A stretch of DNA of 64,000 bases from Croceitalea dokdonensis DOKDO 023 (GTDB lineage Bacteria; Bacteroidota; Bacteroidia; Flavobacteriales; Flavobacteriaceae), in assembly GCF_001306415.1 (NCBI RefSeq), contig NZ_LDJX01000001.1, positions 434,001-498,000 on the forward strand. The letters run 5' to 3'. Numbering within the stretch: the first letter of the stretch is position 1; each line of letters begins with the position of its first letter. This document shows, one piece after another, positions 8,858 through 17,537 of this stretch. The notes beneath the pieces were generated by a model, which saw only the letters and a list, made by a program, of their open reading frames with translations, ran no database searches and was not told where the DNA came from. The translations under genes and the position numbers were made by a program.

Positions 8858-9622
8858 TTAGGTCACCTTCCCTTGACCTACCTGTCGTTTCAACTCCTCC
8901 ATGGACTCTTGGAGCTGTCGTAACAGCCCGCGCTCTGTGGTGGCATCCACATTAAAGGTAAGCTTACTGGAAACTTCCCATATTTCCTGAATCTGAAAAG
9001 GTTTGATATCATAGGGTGGATAGGTCTCGTTTAAAGAAACTAAGGTGATATTGTTGGAATTGGGCCGTTTTTCAATTTTCTTGACCATGATGGAATCCTG
9101 TAGCACCACCACGTACATTTTATTGGCACTTACATGGTCTATATGTTCAATGGCGCGGGCCAATACCCACTCCCCCGGGGAAAGGTTGGGCAACATGCTA
9201 TCCCCTTCCACCTGAAAACCACGGTAGGTGGCATTCCTAAATTCTGGTATAGGCATATCAAACGCAGGTAATTGTTGGTACCAGCTAGTATCCGCAATAT
9301 TTTGTGGATAACCTGCTGCGGCCTTGGCATTGACCAAGACCATGTTTTCATTTTCCGCACTATCTACGGTGACCACCTTTGGAATAACGCTGGTATTAGA
9401 CGTTTCCAAATGTTTTGGGGCGTTTTCACCAAACAGCCAAAGCGGATTTATCTTAAATTGTTTTAAGAGCTCTGTAACCACCTTGCCAGATAATTTGGTA
9501 CGGCCACGCTCAATATCCGCCGTTGTATTGGATACCCCCAATAATTGCGCAAATTCTGCCTGCGTATACCCTAAATCCCGCCTAGTTTCTATAAAGCGTT
9601 TGAGCGTCAATTCATTTTCCAT
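8858..9622 (-). CDS. XRE-HTH / S24 peptidase self-cleaving repressor (LexA/CI type)
   Basis: A 254-residue regulator: an N-terminal helix-turn-helix (about 5-58, TQAEFAQLLGVSNTTADIERG), a linker, and a C-terminal S24 domain. All self-cleavage elements are present: an Ala-Gly site at 103-104 in KAAAGYP, nucleophile Ser142 in GDSMLP, and the general-base lysine at 181 (IMVKK). The Ser-Lys spacing is close to that of LexA and UmuD. Such proteins cut themselves when RecA filaments form, relieving repression. It is divergent from a radical SAM / DUF4130 pair, with a promoter at 9704-9732 and operator-like dyads between, so it probably controls both itself and that pair. Confidence 0.88.
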   Translation of the reverse strand: MENELTLKRFIETRRDLGYTQAEFAQLLGVSNTTADIERGRTKLSGKVVTELLKQFKINPLWLFGENAPKHLETSNTSVIPKVVTVDSAENENMVLVNAKAAAGYPQNIADTSWYQQLPAFDMPIPEFRNATYRGFQVEGDSMLPNLSPGEWVLARAIEHIDHVSANKMYVVVLQDSIMVKKIEKRPNSNNITLVSLNETYPPYDIKPFQIQEIWEVSSKLTFNVDATTERGLLRQLQESMEELKRQVGQGKVT

Positions 9623-9703
9623 CGCTATTTCTAATTTTCATTCCTGCCTTGGTGGCTATGTCTTTTAGGGGACAGTACAACCAAAGTGGTACACTGAACA
9701 ACC

Positions 9704-9732
9704 CAAAGATACACTATTAGGACTATATCCAA
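9704..9732 (-). promoter_or_regulatory. promoter of the S24 repressor gene
   Basis: On the minus strand TTG (9732-9730) is followed after 18 bases by TATCTTTG (9711-9704), a full match to the Bacteroidota -33/-7 pattern. It lies about 80 bases before the repressor ATG. The first operator-like dyad (9742-9752) sits just upstream of the -33 box. Confidence 0.6.
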
Positions 9733-9741
9733 AAATAGTTT

Positions 9742-9793
9742 GGAATATTTCCATTTATTGGAATATTTCCATATTTTTGATAGGAATTATTCC
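9742..9793. promoter_or_regulatory. three operator-like dyads (GGAATATTTCC family)
   Basis: GGAATATTTCC occurs at 9742-9752 and again at 9760-9770, and a variant GGAATTATTCC at 9783-9793. Each is a GGAA-n3-TTCC dyad. The three lie between the S24 repressor and the divergent radical SAM gene; the last ends five bases before that gene's ATG. This is where an autoregulating repressor would bind to control both promoters. Confidence 0.65.
9772..9779 (+). promoter_or_regulatory. -7 element of the radical SAM gene
   Basis: TATTTTTG fits TAnnTTTG exactly and sits between the second and third operator-like dyads. Transcription would begin inside the third dyad, leaving a very short leader before the ATG at 9798. 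No good -33 TTG is present at 19-21 bases, and the dyads cover that region. Confidence 0.5.
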
Positions 9794-9797
9794 AAAT

Positions 9798-11060
9798 ATG
9801 AACTATCAACGTATCAAAGAAAAATTGGATATCCTTGCAGACGCCGCAAAATACGATGTCTCGTGCTCTAGCAGTGGTAGCAAGCGAACCAACACCAAAA
9901 AGGGGTTGGGAGACAGCACCAGTATGGGAATTTGCCATAGTTATACGGAAGATGGCCGCTGTATTTCATTATTAAAAATACTACTGACCAATTATTGCAT
10001 ATTTGATTGTGCCTATTGTGTGACCCGTAAAAGCAATGACATAAAAAGGGCCGCATTTAAAATACAGGAAGTAGTAGACCTTACCATTAATTTTTACCGC
10101 AGAAATTATATAGAGGGGTTGTTTTTAAGTTCTGGAATATTTAAAAGTCCTGATTATACAATGGAACGCTTGATAGCTGTTGCCAAGAAGTTACGAACCC
10201 AAGAAAACTTCAATGGGTATATTCATTTAAAATCCATTCCCGGAGCAAGCGATGAATTGATGCATGAGGCCGGATTGTATGCAGACCGTTTATCGGTCAA
10301 TATAGAGGTCCCCACCATCTCTGGCCTAAAATTATTGGCACCGGACAAAAAGCATGAAGACTTTACCAAACCCATGCGCAAGGTAAAGCAGGAGTTACTC
10401 CGCTATGCCAGTGAGCGTAAACGGATTAAAAGTACGCCAAAGTACGCTCCGGCAGGTCAAAGTACCCAAATGATCATTGGTGCCACCGGGGAAAGTGACA
10501 AGGACATTATGTTTTCTGCCACGCATTATTACCAACAATACCATATGAAACGGGTGTACTACTCTGGTTACGTTCCGGTTGCAGAAGATAAGCGCTTGCC
10601 CTCCATGGGGTCCCAAGTACCATTATTGCGGGAAAATAGGTTATACCAAACAGATTGGCTATTACGCTTTTATGGTTTTAAAGTAACCGAAATTGTAAAC
10701 GACAGACACCCCAATCTAGATATGGAGATTGACCCCAAACTCTCTTGGGCATTACGTAACATGGAGTATTTTCCGGTAGATGTAAATACTGCGGACAAAC
10801 GTATGTTGGCTAGAATCCCAGGTGTGGGCATGGGTTCCGTCTCCAAGATTATAGGAGCACGTAGGTTTAGAAAACTAAATTGGGAACATCTTAAAAAAAT
10901 AGGGATAGCCCTTAACCGAGCCCAATACTTTATAGTATGTGATAGCAGACATTGGCAAAGGGCGAATTTAGATAGCTTAACTATCAAGGGAAAAATTTTA
11001 CAAAATTCAAGGAGCAAGTTCAGGACCCAACATAGCAATCAACTAACGCTTTTCAACTAA
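9798..11060 (+). CDS. putative DNA modification/repair radical SAM protein (TIGR03916 type)
   Basis: A 420-residue protein with the radical SAM cluster motif CIFDCAYC (Cys67, 71 and 74) and a C-terminal helix-hairpin-helix (LARIPGVGMGSVSKIIGARR), the mark of a DNA-binding enzyme distantly related to spore photoproduct lyase. The family is always paired with a DUF4130 protein, as here (11275-12051). Neither has an established reaction that I know of. The ATG at 9798 is preferred over an in-frame TTG at 9777, which lies within the promoter. Control by the divergent S24 repressor is inferred from the dyads upstream. Confidence 0.88.
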   Translation: MNYQRIKEKLDILADAAKYDVSCSSSGSKRTNTKKGLGDSTSMGICHSYTEDGRCISLLKILLTNYCIFDCAYCVTRKSNDIKRAAFKIQEVVDLTINFYRRNYIEGLFLSSGIFKSPDYTMERLIAVAKKLRTQENFNGYIHLKSIPGASDELMHEAGLYADRLSVNIEVPTISGLKLLAPDKKHEDFTKPMRKVKQELLRYASERKRIKSTPKYAPAGQSTQMIIGATGESDKDIMFSATHYYQQYHMKRVYYSGYVPVAEDKRLPSMGSQVPLLRENRLYQTDWLLRFYGFKVTEIVNDRHPNLDMEIDPKLSWALRNMEYFPVDVNTADKRMLARIPGVGMGSVSKIIGARRFRKLNWEHLKKIGIALNRAQYFIVCDSRHWQRANLDSLTIKGKILQNSRSKFRTQHSNQLTLFN

Positions 11061-11111
11061 GGGGTTTATGATGGTCGATAATATATACTATTCACTTAAA
11101 AAGTTAAAAAG

Positions 11112-11264
11112 ATGGAAACATTAGGGAACAACAACTCCAAAGCAATGTTAGAACGCACCAGAAATGCCATGTTGGCGCTAGGTTATCACTATGTAGGTTA
11201 CCGCATACGCGCCAAAAAGTCGTTTTTGATGATACAAAGAACCCTTACCTCCCATTACCTATAA
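11112..11264 (+). CDS. possible small protein, 50 residues
   Basis: An ATG-to-TAA frame encodes METLGNNNSK...RTLTSHYL. It is basic in its second half and has a tyrosine-rich middle (YHYVGYRIR). It fits exactly between the radical SAM and DUF4130 genes: 51 bases after one, ten before the other, same strand, different frame. No family is recognised. The tight fit and sensible composition favour a real gene in this operon, but chance cannot be excluded. Confidence 0.4.
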   Translation: METLGNNNSKAMLERTRNAMLALGYHYVGYRIRAKKSFLMIQRTLTSHYL

Positions 11265-11274
11265 TTTCAACGCG

Positions 11275-12051
11275 ATGATGAATAAAAAGACCTTAATTTA
11301 TGACGGCAGTTTCAACGGTTTTTTGACCGCTGTTTTTAATGCCTTTGATGAAAAAATTTCCGTTGCCGATATTCAAAAAAACGGTCGGGTCCAAAACGGG
11401 CTATTCTCTGACTCGGAGACCATTTTCACCAATGTTGCAAAGGCCAAGCGCGTATGGTCTGGCGTGCGGACCAAAAGCTGTAATGCTATAAACACCATTT
11501 ATTTTGCTTTTTTAAGTGAGACTGATGGAGTAGAGTTCATGTGCTATAGGTACATCCAAAAATTGATGGCCACCAAAGAAAGGAAACACGCTGATTTTTC
11601 TGATGAAACGGTATTGTATCTTTCACAGTTGGCAAGAAAAGTAAGTCGGGAAAAACACCGTATGGAAGCCTTTGTGAGGTTTCAATTAACCAAGGACAAG
11701 GTATATTTTGCCAATGTTGAACCAGATTTTGATGTGTTGCCCTTGATTTCCAAACACTTTAGAAATAGATATGCGGACCAACGTTGGTTAATTTATGATA
11801 TTAGGCGCAAGTATGGCATTTTTTACAACTTGGAAGGAGTGGAATTGGTTTCCTTGGATTTGCATGAAATACATCATAACCGAACTGGAAAAAGCACTGC
11901 GTTCACCCAAAGGGAATATCAATACCAAGACCTATGGAGCAGTTATTTTAAAAGCACCCATATCACGTCCAGAATCAATAGAAAACTGCATGTGCAACAT
12001 GTTCCCAAACGCTATTGGAAGTACTTGCCAGAAAAAAAAGAGGCGGTGTAA
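11275..12051 (+). CDS. DUF4130 / TIGR03915 family putative DNA repair protein
   Basis: A 258-residue protein beginning LIYDGSFNGFLTAVFNAFDEK, the signature start of TIGR03915. The later part (about 85-240) corresponds to the DUF4130 domain found with uracil-DNA-glycosylase-like proteins, with KHFRNRYADQRWLIYD as a characteristic stretch. The partner radical SAM gene lies upstream in the same operon. The pair is predicted to repair or modify DNA, possibly a photoproduct-type lesion; this rests on the radical SAM partner's relation to spore photoproduct lyase. Two adjacent ATGs occur at the start; the first is used. Confidence 0.87.
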   Translation: MMNKKTLIYDGSFNGFLTAVFNAFDEKISVADIQKNGRVQNGLFSDSETIFTNVAKAKRVWSGVRTKSCNAINTIYFAFLSETDGVEFMCYRYIQKLMATKERKHADFSDETVLYLSQLARKVSREKHRMEAFVRFQLTKDKVYFANVEPDFDVLPLISKHFRNRYADQRWLIYDIRRKYGIFYNLEGVELVSLDLHEIHHNRTGKSTAFTQREYQYQDLWSSYFKSTHITSRINRKLHVQHVPKRYWKYLPEKKEAV

Positions 12052-12282
12052 TACTTGGTATGGATTATCCCATAGCTTTTGGTAGACTACCAAATTCTTG
12101 TAGCCTTTTTTTAGCCAATTATGGCTAGCGCTATATCCGTCACTTCTAGGGGTGTTTACATTTTGGAAACCAAAACATAGTACGGAGAACGGTGTACAGC
12201 CTAAAATTCTGAATCTAGACCTGCCAGCAAGCATGTACAAATTTTATTTTATAACCTGCTAGAATTCGCTTTCATCGACAAA

Positions 12283-12308
12283 ACACATCAAAATGCAAAA
12301 TGGGTTAA
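12283..12308. repeat. solo end of the dispersed palindromic element
   Basis: CATCAAAATGCAAAATGGGTT resembles the right terminus (CATTCAAAATGCACAACGGGTT) of the element at 27131-27314. No second arm is visible nearby, so this is either a remnant or a chance match next to deoC. Confidence 0.35.
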
Positions 12309-12309
12309 A

Positions 12310-12954
12310 TTATGATTTCAACAATTGTGGACCCGATGAAGTACCTATTCTCTTTACCCCTAGGTCAATATACTTCCAAGCTGTTGTTTTGTCACGTATT
12401 CCACCACTTGCTTTAACGAGTGCTTTGCCCTGTACGGCAGTTATCATTAATTCTACGTCTTCTATAGTGGCACCTGCTGGGCCAAATCCCGTGGACGTTT
12501 TTACATAGTCTGCACCGGCTTCCACAGCAAGCTTGCAGGCAATTTGTTTTTCTTGGTCCGTTAAATAACAAGTTTCCAAAATAACCTTGAGTACCTTTTT
12601 GCCAATCCCTTTTTTAATGGCGCCAATTTCGGTTTTTACCCAATGATGCTTGCCACTTTTTAACCAGCCCAAATTGATGACCATATCTATTTCATCCGCA
12701 CCATTAACAACCGCATTTTTGGCTTCAAACACTTTGGTATCCGTAGTCATGGCACCCAAGGGAAAACCAATCACCGTTGCAATCCGTACGTTAGAACCAC
12801 TTAGCAACTTGCTTGCCAAGGCACTGTAACAGCCGTTAACACAAACTGCGGCAAAACCAAAACGCTTAGCCTCCGAACACAACTTTTCAATATCCGCAGT
12901 AGTGGCCTTGGGGCTTAGGTTGGTATGGTCTATATATTTGGTGAGGTCATTCAT
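12310..12954 (-). CDS. deoC: deoxyribose-phosphate aldolase
   Basis: A 214-residue class I aldolase that splits 2-deoxyribose-5-phosphate into glyceraldehyde-3-phosphate and acetaldehyde. The Schiff-base lysine lies in DYVKTSTGFG, the second lysine in ALVKASGGIR, and the N-terminal IDHTNL motif is typical. Length fits the short bacterial type. It stands alone, with no other nucleoside-catabolism gene next to it. The convergent 258-base gap to the DUF4130 gene holds a short dyad at 12079-12093 and a solo end of the dispersed palindrome at 12283-12308. Confidence 0.93.
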   Translation of the reverse strand: MNDLTKYIDHTNLSPKATTADIEKLCSEAKRFGFAAVCVNGCYSALASKLLSGSNVRIATVIGFPLGAMTTDTKVFEAKNAVVNGADEIDMVINLGWLKSGKHHWVKTEIGAIKKGIGKKVLKVILETCYLTDQEKQIACKLAVEAGADYVKTSTGFGPAGATIEDVELMITAVQGKALVKASGGIRDKTTAWKYIDLGVKRIGTSSGPQLLKS

Positions 12955-13165
12955 ACTGAAGGAAATTTAAGCATTTAAAAAAGTAACACTTACACGAGGT
13001 ATATTGCCAATGGCCCCCATAGTTTCCAGATAAACCAATGTCGTTATATTCTTATCCGCTTATTTTTTGCCACTTAAAAAAGTGCTTTCGCATAGAAATT
13101 TCCAGTTGTATTTCCCAATTTGCCACATGGGATGGCCATCGTGGACCCATGGCAACAACCATGTG

Positions 13166-13690
13166 TTATTTGCTTCGTTCTCCAACGAAATGGTCTCCCT
13201 TTGCCTTGAACAGTACATTAAAACTGGTTAATGATCCATAAATACGGGTTATGTATTGCTGAAGGTCTACTTTTTCTTGGTCGTCCAAATTTTTACTGCT
13301 ATTAATTTTTTGTTCCATCACCCGAATTCTATCACGCACCATTACAATTTTATGGAAAAAGGTAGCTATGGGCATTTCCTTGGCAGCTCCAGAGTCTCCG
13401 GGTTCCAGTATCAATTTGCCGCCGCGCCACTTTTCTGCCAAGGCCACTTTTTCATGGGTGTCGCTCCACTTTTCAAGAATTTTAACCAGCGATCGTTCTA
13501 CATCAAAAAAACTAACGCTATCCACATCGTCTTGGAGTGCTTCTATGACTTCAAATTCTGCATCGATGGAAACAGTTTCCAGCCCATACTCTAAAAACGT
13601 GACCCAATAATGCGCGGAGGATACGTTGGTGACTACCCCTTTGCCAAATTCTGGGTGGTCTATTCTAGAGCCTATTCCTAATAATTTCAT
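13166..13690 (-). CDS. conserved hypothetical protein with Tudor-like N-terminus
   Basis: A 174-residue cytoplasmic protein. The first 55 residues (GIGSRIDHPEFGKGVV, then VTFLEYGLETVSI) look like the small SH3/Tudor-like domain at the C-terminus of UvrD/PcrA helicases: the uvrD gene here ends with AAVNHSRFGRGKVLKI. The rest is helical with a likely coiled coil. In PcrA that domain binds RNA polymerase, so a transcription- or repair-related role is conceivable but unproven. It is divergent from uvrA; the 292 bases between hold nothing I can name. Confidence 0.7.
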   Translation of the reverse strand: MKLLGIGSRIDHPEFGKGVVTNVSSAHYWVTFLEYGLETVSIDAEFEVIEALQDDVDSVSFFDVERSLVKILEKWSDTHEKVALAEKWRGGKLILEPGDSGAAKEMPIATFFHKIVMVRDRIRVMEQKINSSKNLDDQEKVDLQQYITRIYGSLTSFNVLFKAKGDHFVGERSK

Positions 13691-13982
13691 ATTTTTTGTT
13701 CTGCTATTTTCAAAATCAAAAATACCCTACTCGTGTTTAAAAGCCAATTCAGTTTTAAAAAAATACCATAAAACGCTTTAGTGCAGATAGAATAAGATTT
13801 TGCATTAAAACGGATTGTGCTCAATATCGGGGTTTTCCTTTAGGGAAAAAATCGGGTGGAAAGGCTAGGGCCCTTACCGTTCAATCTGTTGCATCGACCA
13901 AAGAATAAAGAGTACGAATTAAATTCAAGCAAGGGTCTGCTTCATATTTAGCATCGGTTTGTTTATTTTTACCGCTTGTGCT

Positions 13983-16844
13983 ATGATCAACTACGAAGAA
14001 AATATTGAGGTACGCGGCGCTCGTGTGCACAATCTAAAAAATATTGATGTTACCATCCCTCGTGAAAAGCTTGTTGTCATTACGGGGCTTTCGGGCAGTG
14101 GTAAATCATCTTTGGCATTCGATACCATTTATGCAGAGGGGCAGCGTAGATATATAGAAACCTTTTCTGCTTATGCCAGACAGTTTTTAGGCGGTTTGGA
14201 ACGGCCAGATGTGGATAAGATAGATGGGCTGTCCCCGGTAATCGCCATAGAACAGAAGACCACCTCAAAATCCCCACGCTCCACCGTTGGGACCATTACG
14301 GAGGTTTACGATTTTTTGCGGCTATTATTTGCCCGGGCTGGAGATGCCTACAGCTTCAATACTGGCGAAATGATGGTCAGCTACAGCGATGAACAAATCA
14401 AACGTTTGATCGTTGAAGCTTACGATGGAAAGAAAATCAGTGTTCTGGCTCCAATAGTCAAATCACGAAAGGGGCATTACCGCGAACTTTTTGAACAAAT
14501 TGGCAAACAGGGCTTTGTAAAGGTGCGTGTGGACGGGGCCATCGTGGACATTACCAAAGGAATGAAGGTAGACCGCTACAAGACGCATGATATTGAGATT
14601 GTCATTGATCGCCTTAAAGTGGGTCAAGGTCAAGATTTTGACAAACGTTTATCAGAAACCATAAACACTGCCATGTACAGCGGTGACAATGTCCTTATGG
14701 TTTTGGAGGAAGGAAAGAAAACCCCCAGGTACTTTAGCCGAGACCTCATGTGCCCATCCTCCGGCATCTCCTATCCCACCCCAGAACCCAATACCTTTTC
14801 ATTTAATTCACCCAAAGGTATGTGTCCCTCTTGTAACGGTCTAGGACATGTGTACGAAGTGAACGAAAACAAAATATTTCCTAACAAAAAAGTATCCATA
14901 AGGGCGGGAGGCATCGCCCCTTTGGGAGCCTACAAAAAGTCCTGGGCCTTTAAACAGCTGGAAACCATTGGTCAACGCTATGGTTTTTCCATGGACAGTA
15001 CCATTGCCCAGATTTCTGATGAGGGACTCAATGTCATTCTCAACGGCGGGAAGGAGAGCTTTTCGGTCAACTCTAAAACATTGGGTGTTAAACGGGAGTA
15101 TCGCATCGATTATGAAGGTATCTCCAATTTCATAAAATCACAGTTCCAAGAGGCCAACAGCACCTCCATTAAACGTTGGGCCAAAGAATACATGGATAAG
15201 GTGACGTGTCCTAATTGCCATGGGGCAAGGCTTAGAAAAGAATCGCTGTATTTTAAAATTGATGGCAAAAATATTGCGGAACTGGCCCATATGGACATTG
15301 CGGAATTGGCCAACTTCTTCGCACATTTTGAGCAAAAAATGGAAGGCAACCAAAAGAAGATTGCTGAGGAAATAGTAAAGGAAATACGCACAAGAATCCA
15401 ATTCTTACTGGATGTAGGCCTAGATTACCTCTCTCTGAACAGAAGTTCAAAATCACTGTCTGGAGGTGAGGCCCAACGCATACGCTTGGCGACACAGATT
15501 GGCTCACAATTGGTAGGTGTACTTTATATTTTGGACGAACCTAGCATTGGCCTACACCAAAGGGACAACGAGCGGTTGATACAATCTTTGGCATCCTTGA
15601 GGGATATTGGCAATTCCGTAATTGTGGTAGAACATGACCGGGATATGATAGAGGCTGCGGACCATGTCATAGACATAGGTCCCCGGGCGGGAAAACACGG
15701 TGGTGAGATCATCTCCCAAGGTCCGCCCGGTGAGTTAGTCTCGCATCAAACGCTTACGGCGGACTATATTTCAGGGGCCAAAGGGATACGGGTGCCAGAA
15801 AACCGTAGAAAAGGGACGGGAAAAAAATTGGTCTTGTCCGGTTGCACGGGAAATAACCTTAAGAATGTTACCGTAGAATTTCCGTTGGGAAAAATGATTG
15901 GGGTTACGGGGGTATCCGGTAGTGGAAAGTCTACCCTGATCAATGAGACCCTCTACCCTATTATGAACGCACACTATTTTAACGGTGTAAAAACCCCCAT
16001 GCCCTATAAAAAGATTAAAGGGTTGGAACATATTGACAAGGTCATAGATATTAACCAATCTCCCATTGGCAGAACACCTAGGTCCAATCCTGCGACCTAC
16101 ACCGGGGTCTTTAGTGAAATACGTTCACTTTTCTCAAAAACCACGGAAGCCACCATTCGGGGGTACAAACCGGGAAGGTTTAGTTTTAACGTGCAAGGTG
16201 GGCGGTGTGAAACTTGCCAAGGTGGCGGCTTAAAGGTGATAGAAATGAATTTTCTGCCCGATGTTTTTGTGGAGTGCGAAACCTGCAACGGAAAACGTTT
16301 TAATAGGGAGACTTTGGAAATTAGGTACAAAGGAAAGTCCATTGCAGACGTGTTGGAGATGACCATGGATGAAGCCGTCGGTTTTTTTGAAAATATCCCA
16401 AAAATACATCGGAAACTTAAAACCATAGTTGATGTGGGCTTGGGCTACATATCCCTAGGGCAGCAATCAACCACACTGTCCGGTGGGGAAGCACAACGGG
16501 TAAAGTTGGCAACTGAGCTATCAAAACGGGATACGGGCAATACCTTTTATATCTTGGACGAACCCACAACGGGACTACATTTTGAGGATATTAGGGTCTT
16601 AATGGAAGTTTTGGACAAATTAGTGGACAAAGGCAATACCGTTTTGGTCATAGAACACAATATGGATGTCATTAAAATGGTGGATCATATTATTGATATT
16701 GGCTATGAAGGTGGCCGCGGAGGCGGAATGGTCGTGGCAAAAGGAACGCCGGAACAAGTGTCCAAGGATACCAAAAGCTATACCGCCAAATTTTTAAGGA
16801 ACGAATTAGAACAGGCCAAGGAAAATTTGGCAAAAGCATTTTAA
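13983..16844 (+). CDS. uvrA: excinuclease ABC subunit A
   Basis: A 953-residue UvrA, the damage-recognition ATPase of nucleotide excision repair. Both ABC modules are complete: Walker [10 protein letters not shown] and GVSGSGKST, signature motifs [13 protein letters not shown] and [13 protein letters not shown], and Walker [11 protein letters not shown] and [10 protein letters not shown]. Zinc-finger cysteines appear as CPSCNG / CPNCHG and CETCQG / CETCNG. The ATG at 13983 is chosen over a TTG at 13959 because the family N-terminus ([15 protein letters not shown]) follows directly. The LOG-family gene begins four bases after the stop. Confidence 0.97.
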   Translation: MINYEENIEVRGARVHNLKNIDVTIPREKLVVITGLSGSGKSSLAFDTIYAEGQRRYIETFSAYARQFLGGLERPDVDKIDGLSPVIAIEQKTTSKSPRSTVGTITEVYDFLRLLFARAGDAYSFNTGEMMVSYSDEQIKRLIVEAYDGKKISVLAPIVKSRKGHYRELFEQIGKQGFVKVRVDGAIVDITKGMKVDRYKTHDIEIVIDRLKVGQGQDFDKRLSETINTAMYSGDNVLMVLEEGKKTPRYFSRDLMCPSSGISYPTPEPNTFSFNSPKGMCPSCNGLGHVYEVNENKIFPNKKVSIRAGGIAPLGAYKKSWAFKQLETIGQRYGFSMDSTIAQISDEGLNVILNGGKESFSVNSKTLGVKREYRIDYEGISNFIKSQFQEANSTSIKRWAKEYMDKVTCPNCHGARLRKESLYFKIDGKNIAELAHMDIAELANFFAHFEQKMEGNQKKIAEEIVKEIRTRIQFLLDVGLDYLSLNRSSKSLSGGEAQRIRLATQIGSQLVGVLYILDEPSIGLHQRDNERLIQSLASLRDIGNSVIVVEHDRDMIEAADHVIDIGPRAGKHGGEIISQGPPGELVSHQTLTADYISGAKGIRVPENRRKGTGKKLVLSGCTGNNLKNVTVEFPLGKMIGVTGVSGSGKSTLINETLYPIMNAHYFNGVKTPMPYKKIKGLEHIDKVIDINQSPIGRTPRSNPATYTGVFSEIRSLFSKTTEATIRGYKPGRFSFNVQGGRCETCQGGGLKVIEMNFLPDVFVECETCNGKRFNRETLEIRYKGKSIADVLEMTMDEAVGFFENIPKIHRKLKTIVDVGLGYISLGQQSTTLSGGEAQRVKLATELSKRDTGNTFYILDEPTTGLHFEDIRVLMEVLDKLVDKGNTVLVIEHNMDVIKMVDHIIDIGYEGGRGGGMVVAKGTPEQVSKDTKSYTAKFLRNELEQAKENLAKAF

Positions 16845-16848
16845 TACC

Positions 16849-17535
16849 ATGAGAAAAGAACAGCATCCCAAAGGTTGGAACGAAATAAAAACAAATGACT
16901 CTTGGGCCATTTTTAAAATCATGGGCGAATTTGTCAATGGTTTTGAACGTATGAGCGCCATTGGGCCATGCGTTTCCATTTTTGGCTCTGCCCGTACAAA
17001 ACCTGGAGAAAAATATTATGAGCTCGCCGTTACTGTTGCCGAGGCCATTGCCAATGCCGGATATGGGGTTATTACCGGAGGTGGGCCTGGAATCATGGAA
17101 GCTGGGAATAAGGGAGCAAACAAAGCTGGCGGCACTTCTGTTGGCCTTAATATAGACCTGCCCTTTGAGCAGCATGACAATCCTTTTATTGACCCGGACA
17201 AGAGTTTGGACTTTGATTATTTCTTTGTCCGTAAGGTCATGTTCGTGAAATATTCGCAGGGCTTTGTGGTTATGCCCGGAGGTTTTGGAACCTTGGACGA
17301 ACTGTTTGAGGCCATGACCTTGATACAAACCCATAAAATTGGCCGCTTTCCCATTATTTTGGTTGGAAAGGAATTTTGGGGTGGACTTGTGGACTGGATA
17401 AGGAATACCATGTTGGAGGCTGGAAACATTAGTCCAGAAGACCTAGATTTACTTCACGTAGTGGAAACCAAAGAAGAAGTGGTTGATATTATTGATGGCT
17501 TTTATAAAGGACATACCATGAGTCCTAATTTTTAA
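16849..17535 (+). CDS. LOG-family (TIGR00730) nucleotide 5'-monophosphate phosphoribohydrolase
   Basis: A 228-residue Rossmann-fold protein with the LOG motifs GGGPGIMEAGNKGA and PGGFGTLDE, which bind AMP-type nucleotides and hydrolyse the N-glycosidic bond. It is cytoplasmic. Whether it makes cytokinin-like bases or simply recycles nucleotides is unknown in Bacteroidota. It follows uvrA by four bases and precedes the next gene by two, so the three are probably one transcript. Confidence 0.88.
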   Translation: MRKEQHPKGWNEIKTNDSWAIFKIMGEFVNGFERMSAIGPCVSIFGSARTKPGEKYYELAVTVAEAIANAGYGVITGGGPGIMEAGNKGANKAGGTSVGLNIDLPFEQHDNPFIDPDKSLDFDYFFVRKVMFVKYSQGFVVMPGGFGTLDELFEAMTLIQTHKIGRFPIILVGKEFWGGLVDWIRNTMLEAGNISPEDLDLLHVVETKEEVVDIIDGFYKGHTMSPNF

Positions 17536-17537
17536 TC

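Noticed and set aside
13066-13086. CACTT/AAGTG hairpin downstream of the Tudor-like gene
   Set aside because: The stem is five base pairs and no T-run follows on the relevant strand, so it is not a credible terminator.
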